From Deltaproteobacteria bacterium (lineage in GTDB: Bacteria; Desulfobacterota; Desulfobacteria; Desulfobacterales; Desulfosarcinaceae): a stretch of DNA of 64,000 bases. The stretch's first letter is position 1. Each line of letters opens with the position of its first letter. Where the stretch lies: assembly GCA_020444075.1 (NCBI GenBank), contig JAHLLR010000014.1:24354-88353 (forward strand), in the 5' to 3' direction. The translations under genes were made by a program, and so were the position numbers. The notes beneath the pieces were generated by a model. It made no database searches and was not told the origin of the DNA. It was given only the letters and a program-made list of their open reading frames with translations. Shown here piece after piece: positions 35,005-43,666 of this stretch.

Positions 35005-35553
35005 ATGAATTTCTGTTCCCAGTGCGGCGGACCGGTTGTACTCAAAGTTCCCGTCGATGATGACCGGCCTCGCCACGTTTGCGCCTCCTGCGGTGCGATC
35101 CATTACCAGAACCCCAAGCTCGTGGTGGGATGCATCCCCGTCTGGAAGGATCGTATCCTCATGTGCCGCAGGAACATCGATCCTCGCAAAGGCTGCTGGA
35201 CCCTTCCTGCCGGTTTTCTGGAAAACGGCGAAACCGCAGCAGCCGGCGCCCGGCGGGAGACCCTCGAGGAGACGGGTGCAACGGTTGCCGACCTGAGGCC
35301 TTACCTGATGGTCGATATCGTCCACATTCACCAGATATACCTGATGTTCTGCTGCCGCCTTGCGGCACCGGACTTTCACCCCACCCGGGAAAGCTCCGAG
35401 GTGAAGTTGTTCCGGGAAGCGGACATTCCCTGGGATGACATCGCCTTCACGGTGATTGAGAAAACCTTGCGCCGCTACCTGCAGGACCGGCCATCGGGCC
35501 GCTTTCCTTTCCGGGCCGACAAAATCGAAAAACGGGATTTGATCGGAAACTGA
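35005..35553 (+). CDS. Nudix hydrolase with N-terminal zinc ribbon
   Basis: The 182-residue protein has an N-terminal Zn-ribbon (C4-x2-C7 and C26-x2-C29, SQCGG/ASCGA). It is followed by a Nudix domain with the box GFLENGETAAAGARRETLEE, then TGA. This layout resembles NudC-like or ADP-ribose/NADH pyrophosphatases, but is shorter than NudC. It likely cleaves a nucleoside diphosphate linked to another moiety using Mg2+. It sits four bases after surE, forming a nucleotide-sanitising pair. The substrate is not predictable. Confidence 0.87.
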   Translation: MNFCSQCGGPVVLKVPVDDDRPRHVCASCGAIHYQNPKLVVGCIPVWKDRILMCRRNIDPRKGCWTLPAGFLENGETAAAGARRETLEETGATVADLRPYLMVDIVHIHQIYLMFCCRLAAPDFHPTRESSEVKLFREADIPWDDIAFTVIEKTLRRYLQDRPSGRFPFRADKIEKRDLIGN

Positions 35554-35812
35554 AGCCGGTATGGATTTGAAAATTAGGTGCGTAGGCCTGATGGCCGCGG
35601 TCGGAATTCCGAATTGAGGCATTGGGGACCCAATGTATTGCGGGAAGGGCTTTCAGCCGTGCCCGGCTTCGTCTAATTCCGGATATATTTGCGCACAGGT
35701 CGGCTCCAGTTTCACGGTCCACTGAAAAACCTGCGAGCAAGCGTATGGGCCGGCTTGACATCAAGATGACCGGTCATAATTTGAACCATCGCCGAAATGA
35801 AAGGAAAAAAGC

Positions 35813-36907
35813 ATGACGAATACACTGTTTACTTCATATACCCTGGGCTCCCTGAACCTGCCCAACCGCATGGTCATGGCGCCCATGACCCGCAACCGGG
35901 CCGATGAAAACGGGGTTCCCAAGCCCATGACCGCCACCCATTATGCCCAGCGCGCCACGGCTGGTCTGCTGATCACCGAGGCCACCCAGGTTTCCGAAAA
36001 AGCCAACGGATACATGTTTACCCCGGGCATCTACACCGAAGACCAGGTCCGCGGATGGCAGGCCGTCACCGACGCGGTTCACCACAAAGGCGGCCGCATT
36101 TTCAGCCAGCTGTGGCACACCGGCCGGGTATCCCACACCCTGCTTCAACCGGACGGCGGCGACCCGGTCGCACCATCGGCTGTTAAAGCGGAGACCATGG
36201 TGTTCACGCCTAACGGTTTCGAACCGCCCACCATGCCTCGGGCGCTGACCCTCGAAGAGATCCCGACCCTTGTGGACCAGTTTGCGAAGGCGGCAGGGTT
36301 GGCAAAAAAGGCCGGTTTCGATGGCGTGGAAGTCCACGGCGCCAACGGGTATCTCATCGAGCAGTTCCTGAAAGACGGATCCAACCGGCGCAACGATGCC
36401 TACGGCGGCGACATCCCCAATCGGATGCGTTTTGCTTTAGAGGTTGTCAGGGCCGTGGTGAAGGTGTGGGGGCCGGGTCGGGTGGGGTTTCGCATCTCGC
36501 CGCGGGGGGTCTTCAACGGCATGCACGACTCCGATCCTCCGGCCCTGTACAGCCAACTGGCGGCGGCGCTGAACGACATTCCCCTGGCCTACCTGCATGT
36601 GATCGAACCGCTGCCCGGCCATCCCTCGTTCAAGAGCCAGGAGGAGTTCCCGCCGGTGGCCCCTGGGCTTCGAAAGATCTATGAGGGCACGATGATCATT
36701 AACGGTGGCTACGGAAGGGAAACCGGCGAAAAAGCCGTTTCCGGAAATGCGGCAGACCTGGTGGCCTTCGGTGTTTCCTTCCTGGCCAATCCGGATCTGG
36801 TGGAGCGATTTCGCCGCAACGCTCCGCTGAACGAACCGGATCAGGACACCTTCTACGGCGGCGATGAAAAGGGGTACAACGACTACCCGTTTCTGGTCAG
36901 ACAGTAG
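35813..36907 (+). CDS. Old yellow enzyme family alkene reductase (NemA-like)
   Basis: This FMN-dependent reductase acts on activated alkenes, maleimides or nitro-esters using NAD(P)H. It has 364 residues. Features are LPNRMVMAPMTRNRA near the N-terminus, the FMN-binding region, and the substrate-binding HGANGYLIEQFLKDGSNRR with the His/Asn pair. The C-terminal phosphate-binding segment is around GGYGRETGEKAV. GGAAAAAAGC lies before the ATG. The gap 35554-35812 shows no gene. An intrinsic terminator (36939-36967) follows, so it is probably monocistronic. Confidence 0.92.
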   Translation: MTNTLFTSYTLGSLNLPNRMVMAPMTRNRADENGVPKPMTATHYAQRATAGLLITEATQVSEKANGYMFTPGIYTEDQVRGWQAVTDAVHHKGGRIFSQLWHTGRVSHTLLQPDGGDPVAPSAVKAETMVFTPNGFEPPTMPRALTLEEIPTLVDQFAKAAGLAKKAGFDGVEVHGANGYLIEQFLKDGSNRRNDAYGGDIPNRMRFALEVVRAVVKVWGPGRVGFRISPRGVFNGMHDSDPPALYSQLAAALNDIPLAYLHVIEPLPGHPSFKSQEEFPPVAPGLRKIYEGTMIINGGYGRETGEKAVSGNAADLVAFGVSFLANPDLVERFRRNAPLNEPDQDTFYGGDEKGYNDYPFLVRQ

Positions 36908-36938
36908 CAAATCCGGGCATCCGCCCCTCAATCAACCC

Positions 36939-36967
36939 ACGCCGAGCCCAAGGTTCGGCGTTTTTTT
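36939..36967 (+). terminator. Intrinsic terminator after the old yellow enzyme gene
   Basis: ACGCCGA and TCGGCGT form a 7-bp stem (36939-36945/36955-36961) with a nine-base loop that allows extra GCC/GGT pairing. A run of T extends through 36967. This is a textbook Rho-independent terminator. Confidence 0.85.
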
Positions 36968-37038
36968 CGATCCGGATCTGCGGCCTGATTAATTTGTGCC
37001 GGATCATCCTGTATGAGGGCAACCTTCGGGGCGTTGAA

Positions 37039-39480
37039 CTACATGTAAAAGGCATAAGTCATCGCCACCAGAATGAAAATATAGATGATCGCCAGCAGAC
37101 TCCCGACTTTTATATAGTCCCTGGTCCGGTATGCCCCGGGGCCCATGTACAGTGCGTTGACCTGGTGAGTCGGGAGGATAAAGGAGTTGGAAACCCCCAG
37201 ACCCACGACAATGGCCGCCACGCGCGGGTCCACGCCGATCTGGGTGGCTATGGAAATGCCCAGGGGAACGAGCAGCGTGCAGGCGCCGACATTCGAAATG
37301 ACCATGGTAAACCCACAACTCAGCGTGGCCAGGACAATCAGGAACAGCAACGGAGACATGAGCGAACCGAGCCCGAGGACGATGCCTCTGGCGATCCATT
37401 CCGCCGTGCCTGTCTGATCCATGGCCATCCCCAGAGGTATAAGCCCTCCCAGCAAAAAGACGGTGCGCCAATCTACCGCGCGGTAGGCTTCATTGATGGT
37501 TACGACCCGGGTCATGATCATGCCGACGGCACCCAGCATGAGACAGACCGACAGCGGAATCGGATTATACGGTCGGTTTTGAAAATAGAAACTCGACAGA
37601 ATCATCAAAAAAAGCGCCGCCAAAAAGCAGGTCAGCGCCCAGCCTGATTTTTCAGGCTTATGGAACTCTTTTTCAAAGGGCGTAATAATGATCAGGTTAT
37701 GGTGAAGGTCTTCCAGGGCGTGCAATTGCTCCCAGGTTCCGTGTACGAGGACTGCATCGCCGGCCTGCAGGGGGCGATCCGCCAGGAGCCGGTAGTAGGT
37801 TTTGCCGGATTGATGGATAGCCAGGGGTGTCAGTCCGAATGTCTCACGAAATCGAATTTCCCTGATCGTTCTGCCGATGAGGCTGGAGCGGGGGGAGACC
37901 ACCCCCTCGACCATCCCTGCCAGTGACGGGTTGAACATATTATCTTTGAATATTTCAGGTTCCGCTTTCAGGACCAGGCCGAAATCCCTTACGAATCGTG
38001 CGACGGCTTTCACCGGACCGTAAACACACAGGATGTGGCCCGGTTCGATCGCACTCTCTGGAATCGGGGCGATGTCGGTTGTACCGTCGGATTTGGCCGA
38101 GGCCACGATGTTCACCAGAAAACGCCGGCGAATCTGCCTTACCGACTGCGGTCGAAAGGCCGGTTGGAAATTTTCCGGCACCGCAATCTCGAACGGTCCC
38201 TTAATCAACGGGTAGGAGCCGAGGATCCCCGTTTCATCACAGCCGGTTTCGTTGGGGCGGCATCCGGACGCGTGCTCGGAACGCCCAGCCAGCACACGCA
38301 TGCCAACCGTGGACAGGTAGGCAATACCTCCGACAACCAAGGCGAGACCGATGGGAGTCAATTCCAGAAAACTGAATTTGGGCATTCCCGGCGGCAGAAT
38401 ATCGTTGAGCAGGATCAGGGGGCTTGTACCGATCATGGTCAGGGTACCGCCCAGTATCGCTGCCATGCCAATGGGCATGAGCACACGGGAAATAGGAATT
38501 TTAAGCCTATAGGAGGCGACCAACCGGATGGCGGGTAAAAAGAGCACGGCCGCACCGGTATTTTGCATCACACTCGATATGACCGCGATCAAACTTGAAA
38601 AAATCACGGTGAGTCGACGAGAACTCATGCCGACGGTTTTCAGCAGCGGTTGGATCATACGATTGACCAGACCGGCCCGGTTTAACCCGTAGCTGATGAT
38701 CATCACCCCGATGATGGCTACCACAGCGTTGCTGCTGAGGCCTTTAAACGTGTCCCGGGCGTTCAGCAACCCCAGTTCGGGAAGCAATACCATCATGGCC
38801 ATGGCGACGACGTCCACACGCACCCATTCCACGATAAAGAAAAAGATGGCGGCCGCAATGACCGTCAGCATCAACAGTTTCGTTTTGAGATGGGTATCGA
38901 CTTCAAACGGTAAACGGATATTGCCCATGTCCTGGATCTTGTTTCCGTCCGGGGTGGCCAACTCTGCGTAAATGTCCAACCAAAACGAGTGCTTACCTGA
39001 AATCGTTCTCGAGTTGACGCGATATTCAACCTCCGCTGTCAGTGGCTGCGAATCGGGTTCGGCGGGCAGCGCAAATTTTACCAAAATATGCTGGTGGGGC
39101 CTGTCCGGGTCGTGCTTATCGATAAATGCGATGCCGCTGTTGTCCGGAGAGGCGATCCAGATGGCCAGCGGCGTGATAACGCTGCGGTCCCAAAGGGGAA
39201 CGTTTTCGGAGGTTCCTTCCGGCGCCTTGAGGCGGGCCTCGAGTTCAAACCTGCCCGTTTCGCCGGCAATCAATGTATTCAGCTGTTTTTTCATCTGAAC
39301 AGAAACAAAACGAGGAGACCGCGAAGGGGAGGGCGAGCCTGAAGCGTCCGGCTGCTTCGCGAATGACTGCGCAAGTGCCAACGCTTCCTCAAAAGTGTGG
39401 TTGGAAATGAAAGGATTGACGACGATAACCGCAGGAACGGCCAAACAGACAACAAAAATGAGCCATTTTAAGGTTCGCAT
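37039..39480 (-). CDS. SLC13/DASS-family anion transporter with TrkA-C domains and periplasmic N-terminal domain
   Basis: This is an 813-residue inner-membrane protein. After an N-terminal hydrophobic segment (LIFVVCLAVPAVIVV) there is a soluble region of about 180 residues, likely periplasmic, rich in beta-type sequence. Then a first set of TM segments (LLMLTVIAAAIFFFIVEWV; VVAIIGVMIISYGLNRAGLV) leads to SVMQNTGAAVLFLPAI and LGGTLTMIGTSPLIL, the DASS signature helix-hairpins. About 200 residues of cytoplasmic RCK_C/TrkA-C-like sequence follow, then a second transport half (VISNVGACTLLVPLG). The family moves dicarboxylates, sulfate or phosphate with Na+; sulfate is attractive in this organism but unproven. 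Start ATG at 39480. Confidence 0.85.
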   Translation of the reverse strand: MRTLKWLIFVVCLAVPAVIVVNPFISNHTFEEALALAQSFAKQPDASGSPSPSRSPRFVSVQMKKQLNTLIAGETGRFELEARLKAPEGTSENVPLWDRSVITPLAIWIASPDNSGIAFIDKHDPDRPHQHILVKFALPAEPDSQPLTAEVEYRVNSRTISGKHSFWLDIYAELATPDGNKIQDMGNIRLPFEVDTHLKTKLLMLTVIAAAIFFFIVEWVRVDVVAMAMMVLLPELGLLNARDTFKGLSSNAVVAIIGVMIISYGLNRAGLVNRMIQPLLKTVGMSSRRLTVIFSSLIAVISSVMQNTGAAVLFLPAIRLVASYRLKIPISRVLMPIGMAAILGGTLTMIGTSPLILLNDILPPGMPKFSFLELTPIGLALVVGGIAYLSTVGMRVLAGRSEHASGCRPNETGCDETGILGSYPLIKGPFEIAVPENFQPAFRPQSVRQIRRRFLVNIVASAKSDGTTDIAPIPESAIEPGHILCVYGPVKAVARFVRDFGLVLKAEPEIFKDNMFNPSLAGMVEGVVSPRSSLIGRTIREIRFRETFGLTPLAIHQSGKTYYRLLADRPLQAGDAVLVHGTWEQLHALEDLHHNLIIITPFEKEFHKPEKSGWALTCFLAALFLMILSSFYFQNRPYNPIPLSVCLMLGAVGMIMTRVVTINEAYRAVDWRTVFLLGGLIPLGMAMDQTGTAEWIARGIVLGLGSLMSPLLFLIVLATLSCGFTMVISNVGACTLLVPLGISIATQIGVDPRVAAIVVGLGVSNSFILPTHQVNALYMGPGAYRTRDYIKVGSLLAIIYIFILVAMTYAFYM

Positions 39481-39548
39481 GGATTTAATCTTATCACGAA
39501 CACGATGGCATTTCAAAAAAATAGATGACCTTGAAAGTTCGAAACGGC

Positions 39549-40406
39549 CTACCACCGCGGCTGAAGGGAGCGGATGAAGGACACCTCGTTGCGGTAGCGC
39601 GCGATGGTGCGCCGGTGGGCGGGAATGGGATTCGGTGGCGTTGGCGGCATGGGCAACCGGAATCGCCGATCAAAGGGGGTTTGGCGAACTTTCAGGTTAT
39701 AGGCGGCGACCATCAGCGACTCCAGGTTGATGGCATCCTGCAGGTTGTAGGCGAGCAGGGTCTCCAGGGCCTGCTCGTCGCGGTTGCGCAGATAGGCCTT
39801 CCAAAGCACTACCGCGAACAGCCCGTCAATGTCCTCGAGATCGCCGCGGTGAATGTCCAGCTGCGCTTCGCAGCGCTTGAGCCCGCCCTTCAATCCCAGG
39901 CCGGCCAGCACGTAGCGCAGGTCGATGTGCGCATGATCCAGCGTGAGGCCAAAAAACCTTTCGATCACCGGGACATCGAAGCACTTGCCGTTATAGGTCA
40001 CCAGAAGTTTATAGCGGCGGATGTCGTCGATGAAGTCGTCCAGGTTTTTTCCATTTACGTAGGTGACCATCGTCGAACCGTCGTACACGGCGATGGTGGA
40101 GATGGTGCAGTCTGCTTCCAGCCCAGTGGTTTCGATATCCAGGTAGGCGGTCTGGCCGCGGAATTCGCTGAATAGCCGCCATTGCTGGCTGGCGGGGATA
40201 CGCCGAGCGAAGAACCCCGGATTGCGGCGATCCAGTTGGTGCCTGGATTCGGTCAGCACATCGGCAATGGCCGCCCGTTTGGCTGCTGACAGCTTCAACG
40301 ACGAATCGTTGAAGAAGGCATTCCAGTCGTCGACGCCGGCGGCCCAGAAATCCTGCTCGGTTTTCGGTCCGATGCCGGGGACATGTAAAAAGGTCTGTCT
40401 TAGCAT
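39549..40406 (-). CDS. RNase H-fold exonuclease-like protein (YprB-type)
   Basis: The 285 residues start with a helix-hairpin-helix-like segment (LHVPGIGPKTEQDFWAAG), then a DEDD-type exonuclease fold. Exo I is AYLDIETTGL, Exo II is LLVTYNGKCFDVPVI, and the last Asp is in LLAYNLQDAINL. This arrangement matches the YprB/ribonuclease-H-like superfamily DnaQ-related proteins, which act on nucleic acid 3' ends. The function is not established for the family. It diverges from the promoter at 40502. Confidence 0.82.
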   Translation of the reverse strand: MLRQTFLHVPGIGPKTEQDFWAAGVDDWNAFFNDSSLKLSAAKRAAIADVLTESRHQLDRRNPGFFARRIPASQQWRLFSEFRGQTAYLDIETTGLEADCTISTIAVYDGSTMVTYVNGKNLDDFIDDIRRYKLLVTYNGKCFDVPVIERFFGLTLDHAHIDLRYVLAGLGLKGGLKRCEAQLDIHRGDLEDIDGLFAVVLWKAYLRNRDEQALETLLAYNLQDAINLESLMVAAYNLKVRQTPFDRRFRLPMPPTPPNPIPAHRRTIARYRNEVSFIRSLQPRW

Positions 40407-40501
40407 TCGATGGTTCTTATCTGATTTGACCTTTAATTGAAATGGCTATCGGCAGCACGGCAATACGTGTTCGACCGTCCGCCCCGCATTAATTGAAAAT
40501 C

Positions 40502-40530
40502 TTGACAACATCCCACAGGTTTCATATAAA
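40502..40530 (+). promoter_or_regulatory. Near-consensus sigma-70 promoter of the 40.5 kb RNA leader
   Basis: TTGACA (40502-40507) and TATAAA (40525-40530) have a 17-base spacer. This is the best sigma-70 match noticed in the window. Transcription should start at about 40537 and read the structured leader and, if not terminated, the Asp-rich repeat gene and possibly exbB onward. Confidence 0.8.
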
Positions 40531-40536
40531 CGTTGC

Positions 40537-40667
40537 CATCGTCAGGTCATGGAATCATATCGGCATTATGAAAATGCCGCATTCCCGCTGAACGACCACC
40601 ATTCCACCCATAATCCAAGCCAGGAAGGCATACGGGCAGAAGTCCGTTCTCTTCCTGGCTTTTTTTG
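40537..40667 (+). ncRNA. Candidate structured leader or small RNA ending in an intrinsic terminator
   Basis: The roughly 131-nt RNA can fold as a bulged hairpin: GGTC/GACC (40545-40548/40594-40597), GGAAT/ATTCC (40551-40555/40581-40585) and CGGCAT/ATGCCG (40561-40566/40574-40579). A second ATTCCA (40601-40606) could compete for TGGAAT. A terminator follows: AGCCAGGAAG (40618-40627), CTTCCTGGCT (40651-40660), then a T run to 40666. The terminator ends 11 bases before the ATG of the next gene. It may be an attenuator, an unknown riboswitch or an sRNA. I do not recognise the class. Confidence 0.55.
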
Positions 40668-40677
40668 TTCATTGGCG

Positions 40678-42447
40678 ATGAAAATTCGAAAATATAAAAT
40701 AAATTCAATGGTTTTTTTGATCCTTTGCGTGGAGTTGATATCGACCGTTCCCGCGTTCGCGGAGGATAATCGGATCCAGCGCGACACCAATGCGGATGGC
40801 AGGATTGACCAGATCGCTTATGTTGATAAACAGGGCAAACCGATCCGTCTGGAGATCGACAGCAATGGGGACGGCCTTTTCGACAAATGCCAGTTCTATC
40901 AGGACGGCAGGATGGTCAGCATCGCAAGCGATCGCGACCACGACGGCATCATTGACACCCGCGATTTTTTCGAACAGGGGAAACGGGTGCGGCATGAGCG
41001 GATCCGTACTGAATCTGGTGAGTTGGAGCAGGTCATCCTGTTCGATGATCAGGAACGGCCCATGACCATGGAGCGCGATACCACTTTCGATGGCCGCTTC
41101 GACACCTGCCACGAATTCGAAGCTGGCCGGCTGGCCCGCTCCACCCGTGACACCGACGGCGACGGCAAGGTTAACATCTGGCAGACCTACCGCAACGATC
41201 TTCCCGCAGAGCAGAAAACCGACAGTGACGGAGATGGGCGTATCGAACGGATCGTCAATTTTGACGCAACGGGGCAACCACACGTCAGCCGCCACGACCT
41301 GGACGCCGACGGCACCTTCGAAACGGTCCGCCACTATGCCGAAGGAGAGATTGTGCGCCAGGAAAAAGACGAAAACAGCGATGGCATCCCCGACACCGTT
41401 CTGTATTTCGAAAAGGCACAGCCGGTTCTTCAGAAACAGGACACCAACCTCGACGGCCGGTTCGATGTCACCATTCACTATCGGGAGGGGCAACCGGAAA
41501 AAGAGGAAAAGGATACCGATTTCGACGGCACCGGCGATGTCTTCACCCTCTTCGACAAGGCCGGCCAGCCGCTTAAGATAGAGGAGGACACCCGGTACAC
41601 CGGACATATCGACCGCATCCGCCATTATCGAAACGGCATCGTGGATCGGGTTATCGCCGACAGCGACGGCGATGGTTTCCTGGAGACCTGCACCTTTTTC
41701 AAGAATGGCAAGATTTCCACCCAGACACAGGACGGCAACCAGGATGGCCGGACCGACGTGACGATATTCTTCAACGAAAAGGGGGAAAAAGCACGTGTGG
41801 AGAGCGACACGGACTTTTCGGGCAGGCCCGATGCCTGGGAGTACTATGCGGATCAATCGCTGGTGCGGGCCGAACGGGACAGCAACGGCGACGGCAAGGT
41901 GGATCTGAAGGTCACCTTCCGCGACACCGCGCGCCAGAAGCTTGTCCAGGACCGGGATTATGACGGGCGCTTCGAGACCACCCAGTGGTTCGACCGGCCG
42001 CCCTGGTCCATGGTGATGGAACTGGACACGGACCTGGACGGCACTCCGGAGGGCCGCTACTGCTACCTCAACGGCGTCCTCAGGGAGAAGCGCGTGGACG
42101 AAAACGGCGACGGATTGTTCGATCTCAAGGAGGTCTACAGCGACCGGGGCAAGCTGACAAGAAGCGAGGAAGATGCGGATGGCACCGGTCGCTTGACCCT
42201 TGCCTGGATCTACGATGACAGCGAATCGGCGGTCCGGGCGGAAAAGGACCGCGACGGCGACGGCCGGCCAGACGTCTGGTACGACTACCACCAAAGCCGG
42301 TTGACGGCCGTGGCCGAGGACACCAACGGCGACGGCAACCCCGACCTGTGGGAAGCATACGACGAGGCCGAAGCGCTGGTCACAAGGTCCAGGGACCTGA
42401 ATTACGATGGCACACCGGATATAACGGAGACGGCCGGAGACGATTGA
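40678..42447 (+). CDS. Secreted protein with about 23 Asp-rich (EF-hand-like) repeats, unknown function
   Basis: The 589-residue protein has a signal peptide (KINSMVFLILCVELISTVPAFA, cleavage after AFA). The whole mature part is a tandem repeat of about 24-26 residues with consensus D-x-[DN]-x-D-G-x-x-D/E, then about five residues to an aromatic, a G or K turn and a basic/acidic strand. Examples are DSNGDGLFD, DTDGDGKVN and DRDGDGRPD; three repeats are degenerate. Such Asp loops bind Ca2+ or other divalent cations in EF-hand-like and thrombospondin-3-like proteins. It has no anchor and ends TAGDD. The start at 40678 is taken because it opens the signal peptide. It leads into exbB, suggesting a periplasmic or secreted metal-binding partner of the uptake system. 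Confidence 0.75.
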   Translation: MKIRKYKINSMVFLILCVELISTVPAFAEDNRIQRDTNADGRIDQIAYVDKQGKPIRLEIDSNGDGLFDKCQFYQDGRMVSIASDRDHDGIIDTRDFFEQGKRVRHERIRTESGELEQVILFDDQERPMTMERDTTFDGRFDTCHEFEAGRLARSTRDTDGDGKVNIWQTYRNDLPAEQKTDSDGDGRIERIVNFDATGQPHVSRHDLDADGTFETVRHYAEGEIVRQEKDENSDGIPDTVLYFEKAQPVLQKQDTNLDGRFDVTIHYREGQPEKEEKDTDFDGTGDVFTLFDKAGQPLKIEEDTRYTGHIDRIRHYRNGIVDRVIADSDGDGFLETCTFFKNGKISTQTQDGNQDGRTDVTIFFNEKGEKARVESDTDFSGRPDAWEYYADQSLVRAERDSNGDGKVDLKVTFRDTARQKLVQDRDYDGRFETTQWFDRPPWSMVMELDTDLDGTPEGRYCYLNGVLREKRVDENGDGLFDLKEVYSDRGKLTRSEEDADGTGRLTLAWIYDDSESAVRAEKDRDGDGRPDVWYDYHQSRLTAVAEDTNGDGNPDLWEAYDEAEALVTRSRDLNYDGTPDITETAGDD

Positions 42448-42528
42448 GTTTATAGCGTCTGGCCGGCTGGTTTTCGATTTTATGTGTTGGGCGCTTCACC
42501 CTTAAACCTGATACCAAGGAGTAACACC

Positions 42529-43194
42529 ATGTTCGATTTTCTGGCCAAAGGGGGCGTTCTGGTGGGGCCCATTCTACTGTGTTCCGTGGTGGCCCTGGCT
42601 CTTTTTCTGGAACGCCTGATCCGGTTGAGCCGGGTAAAGATACGCGGCAATGGATTAGTATCCGGTATTTCCGCGCATCTGAAAAATGGAGAAGATCACC
42701 AGGCCTATGAGGTAGCCAGCCGGGACACCTCTCCCATGGGAAGAATTTTTACCCAGGCCATGGAAGTCAAAAACCAGGACCGGGAGACCCTGGAGGCGGT
42801 TCTGGTGCATGCAACCGAGGCGGAAACCCGGAACCTCTCCCGCTACCTCCAGGCCCTGGCCACCATCGGCAACATCACCCCCCTGCTGGGATTGCTCGGC
42901 ACCGTACTGGGAATGATCAAAGCCTTTATGGTCATCCAGGAGATGGGGGGCAAGGTCAATGCCGCCGTACTGGCCGGCGGTATCTGGGAAGCCATGCTCA
43001 CCACGGCGCTGGGGCTGGCCGTGGCCCTGCCCACCATGGTGGCCCACAGCTATCTGGTTGCCCGGGTGGACCGCTATGAAGCCCAACTTCAGGACGGCAC
43101 CGTGACCTTTCTCAAATCCATCGGATTTCGGATTCACGGCCACGTCCACTCGGGAAAAGCCCATACGCACACGCACACGCATGCTCACCCATAA
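42529..43194 (+). CDS. exbB: ExbB/TolQ/MotA-family proton channel with histidine-rich C-terminal tail
   Basis: ExbB with ExbD powers TonB using the proton gradient. The 221-residue protein has a first TM (GVLVGPILLCSVVALALFLE), a cytoplasmic loop, then TM2/TM3 with NITPLLGLLGTVLGMIKAF and AMLTTALGLAVALPTMVAHS. The last 19 residues hold nine His (HGHVHSGKAHTHTHTHAHP), not a usual ExbB feature, and could bind Ni/Co/Zn/Cu. AAGGAGT precedes the ATG at 42529, 81 bases after the repeat protein. It is followed by exbD, tonB and a TonB-dependent receptor. Confidence 0.9.
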   Translation: MFDFLAKGGVLVGPILLCSVVALALFLERLIRLSRVKIRGNGLVSGISAHLKNGEDHQAYEVASRDTSPMGRIFTQAMEVKNQDRETLEAVLVHATEAETRNLSRYLQALATIGNITPLLGLLGTVLGMIKAFMVIQEMGGKVNAAVLAGGIWEAMLTTALGLAVALPTMVAHSYLVARVDRYEAQLQDGTVTFLKSIGFRIHGHVHSGKAHTHTHTHAHP

Positions 43195-43258
43195 TGTCCG
43201 GCGACATGCAGGCAGCAAGACCTTTCCAGGATATGCACGATCTTAAAAGGAGTTGACC

Positions 43259-43666
43259 TTGTTAGTCCATGCCCAACGCAAAGCGCGCTATCAAGTACAG
43301 ATGCCCATGACATCGCTCATCGATATCGTCTTCATGCTGCTGATCTATTTCCTGCTCACCACCAACTTCATGGTGGATGAAGGCATCAAGATCAAGCTGC
43401 CGCAGGCCAAAGCTGCAGCGCCTCAGACCGAGGAAACCATCACCGTCTTCGTGAATGCCCAGGGGCAGGCCTTTCTTGGCGAGGAAGCCATTTCCCTTGA
43501 CCGGCTGTTCGATCGGCTGAAAGAGAAGATTGGCCACAAAGAAGATGAACTGGTCGTCGTGCGGGCCGACCGGGCGGTAATCCTCAACAAGGCGGTCAAG
43601 GTCATGGACATTGCCAAGGCTGCCGGTGCCGGCCGGCTCTGTCTGGCTACGGAAAAGGAATGGTAG
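43259..43666 (+). CDS. exbD: ExbD/TolR-family biopolymer transport protein
   Basis: This 135-residue partner of ExbB has a single N-terminal TM segment (SLIDIVFMLLIYFLLTTNF) with the essential Asp at the TM start, and a periplasmic domain ending VMDIAKAAGAGRLCLATEK. The start is TTG at 43259, with AAAGGAG located eight bases upstream; another TTG at 43253 overlaps the ribosome site. Its stop overlaps the tonB ATG by seven bases, consistent with translational coupling. Confidence 0.9.
   Translation: MLVHAQRKARYQVQMPMTSLIDIVFMLLIYFLLTTNFMVDEGIKIKLPQAKAAAPQTEETITVFVNAQGQAFLGEEAISLDRLFDRLKEKIGHKEDELVVVRADRAVILNKAVKVMDIAKAAGAGRLCLATEKEW

Noticed and set aside
4528..40460. Shared 14-mer ATCGGCAGCACGGC upstream of two TTGACA promoters (about 4528 and 40447)
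   Set aside because: A 14-base match is expected by chance in 64 kb, and the distance to each promoter differs.
40705..42294. 529-codon minus-strand frame inside the Asp-rich repeat gene
   Set aside because: Its repeated Val/Ile/Gly pattern is simply the complement of the GAC/GGC-rich repeats.
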